The position numbers were made by a program, and so were the translations under genes. A stretch of 64,000 nt of DNA from Agapanthus africanus (Eukaryota; Streptophyta; Magnoliopsida; Asparagales; Amaryllidaceae), in NCBI GenBank assembly GCA_030015575.1, contig JASDDO010000019.1, positions 515,750,986 to 515,814,985 of the forward strand, read 5' to 3'. Under the pieces are notes generated by a model that had not been told where the DNA came from, searched no databases, and saw only the letters and a list, made by a program, of their open reading frames with translations. This document shows, in pieces, positions 59,846 through 64,000 of the stretch. Positions within the stretch are counted from its first letter, which is position 1; each line of letters opens with the position of its first letter.

Positions 59846-61957
59846 GATATAGTGCCCTCAAAGTCAATTATTGGATCGCAGGTACGTGATTGCAATGATT
59901 GAGGAGAACCTATACCGGTAGGACAGTCTTACTCGAGATGATAGTATGCTATCTGGTTTGCCTTTATCAGTCGTGTATAGGTTCAGGTGACTGATCACGA
60001 TTACATGTTGATAGAGCCCTTAGGATCTTGCTTGACTACCAACAGTATGAGGGCGATCATATAAGTGAGAGTTGGGTGGTCTATAAGCATATCCTTAAAA
60101 GTGGTCCCTAGTCACGGGAGTTTCGAGATAGGGCATCGATACTCCGGAGTAAACTAGTGTATACAGTCGAGACCCCGACGAGGGGCGGTGGCCGGTCTCA
60201 CAAGCCACTGGTGTCAGTTGGATCACCTAAGATGTATACAGGTGCTCATTGGGTTATGAGTACACCGGACAGGACTCGCCGGGAACCTACTAGTTGGTAT
60301 TATACATATCGTCAGATAGCAGTTCCCTGGTGACATGTGTACAGGTTAGTTCATCGACCTGAGGTCGTCATTTGTCTCGTGTGAGTTCCCACTGTGCTTT
60401 GATTTCTACCCTACCACGGCACAAAGGAGTCATGCAAACAGGTAGTTTTTGGGTACAGTCCCGAGCCACATGGAGGCACGTGAGCGGATCGGCAGGGGAT
60501 TCGTCTCTCCCGGTATTGGGGGTGGAGATCGTGCTGTGTCTAGATTAGCCATTACACCAAGTCCTGGCCAAGGCAGGTGAGAATTACTGGTAGGTACTCC
60601 GGTAGTTTCTCAGGGTGTTCAGGGCTTGTCTCCGACACGACTTATATTGCTATTGGGGGTCTGACGTTACTAGCCCCCTAGGCAGGATATGCGATACTCA
60701 TAGACGAACGGACCGGACTGTATATACATTGTCACTGTTAGGCTCAGTAGGGTTTCGGGATGAGTTCGCTCATCGGCCTCCCTTGAGGTCAGTCCATGGG
60801 CAGCCGTTACGCACAGCTAGTGCCACTGACGACTTATGGTTAAACCCACTGCCAGGGTACTGATGAGTCATTAGAGTCCCCCACAGATAGTTTCCCAAGT
60901 TCGGGCGAAACGTTGTAGAGGCCGTATGGTTTTATGGCAGGGTTCGGAAAATGCACGTGCGTTTACGCACGTGTCATATTTCGGGCAGATAATACTGGTG
61001 GGCTTTGGTTTAAGCCGGATCCGAGTATTATACTGTGTAGATATAATATCTTTGTCTCAGTTGCATTTGTATTCGGTCGTAATACAAATGTGGGTATGTT
61101 TATACTGTTATGGGGTTGTCCTGAAATTCGTTTCAGGATCGCTTTTGGAAGTTGCCAGTTTCTAGTTTTCTATCACCTGTCTTTATCATTCGGTTAAAGA
61201 CGGATTTATCTTTTCTTGGGTGAGTCATGGTTCTAGAAGGTTCTAGATTTGGTGACTCATGGTTAGCATTTAATGGTATGGTGATTCATTGTTAAGCATT
61301 AATTGTGGTGATGATGTGTTAATATGAGTCATCCTTTAGCATTAATGTTTCTTGTTAACCTTAAGATATTTTGTGTGAGATCTTTTATCTTATGGTTACC
61401 TCTTTTCTCCTACACTCACCCCCCCATCTCTTCATATATGTGGCCGGCCCCTCCCCTCTCTAATTCACCAATTTGATTTCATTCATTTGGAAAAATGATG
61501 ATAGTTTTAGGTGTATGGAAATTTCATAGCTCATTTAATTCCATCACCCGACTTAATTGGCAACTTCATTAACCGTTCGTCCATGGCTTTGGACGAAGCG
61601 AGACAAAGTCTTCTACTCATTCTCTACATCATTCTTGGTCGTCTCTTTTAGCAAACTTGACGACCGAGTTGCCTCGAGTCAGAGGCGGGAGCCTGTTTAA
61701 AGATCCGATGACGTGGTGCCACCTGGACGAGGAGATCGGAGATCGACGAGATCGGAGCAGCCGCAACGGTGCGTAGGATGATGGTTAAAGAACGAAGGAC
61801 TCGGATCGTTCGGTATAACCTTTCTACCCTCTTTACAGTTTGTTAGTTTAGCGTTAATGGCAGATCCGGGTTATAGTATGCGATAGTGCCAGTTATAAAA
61901 GTTTTTGTTCCGCATTTGGCGTCAGTTTGACGGCCGGGGCGCTACCGTAGACTTACA
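59841..61957 (+). repeat. Solo LTR of copia B type (2.12 kb)
   Basis: It starts TGTTGGATATAGTGCCC and ends GCGCTACCGTAGACTTACA, the reverse complement of the B LTR layout and of the same length. No internal region or second LTR is attached, and A LTR sequence stands on both sides. It is noticeably more diverged from the B LTRs than those are from each other. The target duplication cannot be told from the surrounding TA repeat (ATATA left, ATATG right). Confidence 0.88.
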
Positions 61958-62006
<49 letters not shown>

Positions 62007-62670
62007 TTGAGAAAAAGGAAATGAAAATTAAATCATGGTTGATAATTATCCAAACTTGACTATTCTTTGACCTAATTCAAACCATGGTTTAAATTTCATT
62101 TGGACTTTAACTCAACACAATAATATCTAGATATTAGTTAACCATGGTTTTAAGTGAGAAGGATTAATATTGATTATTCATTCTCACTTAATTGATTCAT
62201 CACAAAATATTTTGAGCTCAAGCTAAGCCATCATCTTCTTCTTCCTCTCTTGATTTTTCTCTTGAGTGAGGTTGATAAAAAGATAGGGTTTTGATTATAG
62301 AATACAAACCACATCATCATACTATACACATCTAGCCCATTTGTATAGGGTGTTTTCTCTACTTTATTCACAAATCAAGTAAAGTAAGGAGCTTTGAGCA
62401 AAGGGACTTCGGGTGGATCTTCGTGGACTAGGAAGGCTTCCATTGATCCGTTCCAAACTCTCATAGTGCCAAGGAATCACCAAGGGAGGTCTACAAAGGT
62501 TGTAATCTCTACCCTTAGTGATAGTTTTTCATTTGCATGTGATGCTTAGTTGAATAAAACCCTAAATTTCTAGTTATGATTCTTGTCAAGTTCACTTAGC
62601 ACCTTTAAAATTTGATTGTGGCATATGTGATGCTTCCAAACCCTTGATGAGATGCTAGGTAAACCCAACA
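61958..62670 (+). repeat. 3' LTR of copia A, third piece
   Basis: It starts with the other half of the TA run (to about 62001), then TTTGTTTTGAGAAAAAGG and on to AGGTAAACCCAACA, matching 8425-9099. It is followed by the AAAAC duplication. Confidence 0.9.
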
Positions 62671-62675
62671 AAAAC

Positions 62676-63556
62676 TAGTTAGTATATTGTAAATCTAGTG
62701 TTTTAGTCTCGGTTAATCGGTTGCCACGGAGTTTTGATTTGGATCTAAACTCCGTCGCAACCGCGTATTGTATGTGAACACTCACCGGGTAACTCTAATA
62801 GACAGCCACGCCCCATAGCCGCGACCAAGTGACTGTAGGAGAACCCCATTCCCAAAAGCATCCACTCGGGTGCTTGCGGCCACGGTGTTCCGCCTTAGTG
62901 CACTTCATCGACGGTGTCGGGGTGCGGCCATCTGCTAAAGTTTCCGACGGGTATTCGATAATGTAGTCGGGAATTCTGTTGAATTACCCGACTAAAGTAA
63001 TTGAAAAGTGTTTTTAATTTGATACTAAAATACAAGGTTTATAGGTTAGGCATGAAATCCGGAATATGAGATATTCCGGGTTTATGATGTCTAAGCATAT
63101 ACGGATTCTAATTATTGTAGTTTACTATTTCTTTTCTGCGACCGTAAGTGTAATATGTGGGGTATCCCGATCTCATTGCTATTTGTCAACGAAGTTTCGG
63201 GATACGCATATTTACTTACGTTGCTGACATGAGATGTTATGTGTTATTGTTGATATGATTTATTGGATCGTCGTGAATGAATAGCCTGTGGGTTTTATAT
63301 GAGATGAGAGTTTTTATTTTCATTCATGTAAAATCTGTATGTAATATTATTTTATTGGGCACTTCCGGGTTGAGAATGATGTCATTATTTACTTTTTCGC
63401 ATTAGGATAAACCCAAGGCGGGGAGCACAAATAACAGGGTTGAGTCCAGTGGGAGCCATCTCAAAGAGTTGAGACCGGGTCTCCTAACTCTAGAATTGGT
63501 AGGATTACTTATCGCTCTCGTAGGGGTCTAGAGATGTGGGTTTGGCTATTCTTCAC
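62676..63556 (+). other. Leader of copia F, right part
   Basis: It continues F after element A. It carries the GC-rich block shared with D (about 62700-63045), the long stem-loop (63144-63220), and the GGGGAGCACAAATAAC...GGGTCTCCTAACTC module (63418-63490). It is cut by the G LTR at 63557 after GGCTATTCTTCAC. No gene is seen. Confidence 0.72.
63144..63220 (+). other. Conserved leader stem-loop, copia F
   Basis: GTAAGT..TATG..GGTATCCCGA pairs with TCGGGATAC.CATA..ACTTAC. It is the best-paired of the four copies near the loop. Confidence 0.58.
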
Positions 63557-64000
63557 TGTTAGTTGTATATATGCCCTAGAGGCCATTGTTGTACATATGA
63601 TGTATATTATAGCGGATGCTTAGATATATATAGAGAGAACTTTCTTGCTCGACATGATAGTATACTATCTGGTTTTACTTTGTCTTAACATGTTGACTGG
63701 TATTGGTTTACAGTCTTGCTCTCACATGTTGATAAAGCCCTTAGGATATGTACTCGATTACTGGGATTATGATGTAGATCATACTAGTGGAGCCAGGGTA
63801 GTCCAATAGTACATCCTATAACTGTTCCTAGTCGAGAGTGTATCGAGACAGGGCATCGATACACCAGAGTAGACTAGCGTATACGCATCTTGACCCATAT
63901 GATGGGCGATGGATGATCCCATATCCATCGGTGTTTGACATCAAAGATGGTGTACGGGTGCTCAGTGGAGACTGGGTATACTGAACGGACTCGCCGAGAA
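63557..64000 (+). repeat. Copia LTR G (D-type), 5' part only
   Basis: It begins TGTTAGTTGTATATATGCCC within the F leader and matches the D LTR on the opposite strand (for example ACCCATATGATGGGCG). It runs off the window. Whether it is a solo LTR or a full element cannot be seen. Confidence 0.82.

Larger units (their letters stand above)
7049..62670 (+). mobile_element. Copia element A, complete but split by nested insertions
   Basis: The ends are TGTTAG and CCCAACA. The host duplication AAAAC is present on both sides (7044-7048 and 62671-62675). Parts in order: 5' LTR 7049-9099, primer binding site 9101, leader 9113-10778, insertion B, leader 33084-33957, gag-pol 33958-37892, polypurine tract, and a 3' LTR in three pieces (37907-38041, 58583-59840, 61958-62670). 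Without the insertions the element would be about 10.6 kb. The leader of about 2.5 kb is unusually long for copia. The polyprotein type (PR-IN-RT-RH order, ILRRYHLIREI ending) suggests the Tork/TAR/Angela group, which I cannot resolve further. Confidence 0.9.

Overview
The window looks like intergenic heterochromatin from a flowering plant. I could account for almost every base as LTR retrotransposon sequence and found no host gene, rRNA or tRNA gene. The plant assignment rests on tRNA-iMet-type primer binding sites (TGGTATCAGAGC) after five LTRs, on chromovirus-like (Tekay/Del-type) Ty3/gypsy polyproteins, on Ty1/copia gag-pol remains, and on TG...CA LTRs 2-5 kb long. The species cannot be told from this.

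Layout. Positions 1-4244 are the 3' end of a gypsy element (here H): integrase C-terminus, polypurine tract and a 3.7-kb LTR. A 59-bp copia LTR scrap follows, then copia element F (LTR 4304-6380, leader 6381-7048, leader resumed at 62676-63556). F is split by copia element A (7049-62670, flanked by the 5-bp duplication AAAAC). A carries the only nearly full-length coding region of the window, gag-pol at 33958-37892, broken by three stops and one frameshift. A's leader is split by minus-strand copia B (10779-33078, duplication AGATT). B is split by a minus-strand, non-coding gypsy derivative C (17761-30111, two 4.8-kb LTRs). A's 3' LTR is split by minus-strand copia D (38042-58577, duplication GATTT) and by a solo B-type LTR (59841-61957). 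D's own 5' LTR is split by gypsy E (47985-58264, duplication GCTAG), which keeps gag, protease, RT, RNase H and the start of integrase. E's 3' part is replaced by a rearranged LTR segment of a related family (55466-58063) with a 111-bp inverted repeat. At 63557 a D-type LTR (G) starts inside F and runs off the window. Read as simple insertions, the order is F, then A, then B, D and the solo LTR, then C (in B) and E (in D).

How the parts relate. None of the elements can be autonomous as it stands. A has stops, a frameshift and changed metal- or zinc-binding residues. B and D have lost most of gag and carry decayed pol. C has no recognisable pol. E lacks most of integrase. The non-coding parts are better kept than the genes: the copia leaders of A, B, D and F share a long stem-loop whose arms differ in sequence but still pair, and the gypsy LTRs of H, E, C and the E insert share a hairpin with the same kind of compensatory change plus blocks that look like small exons between splice sites. 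These RNA-level signals are the most interesting material here.
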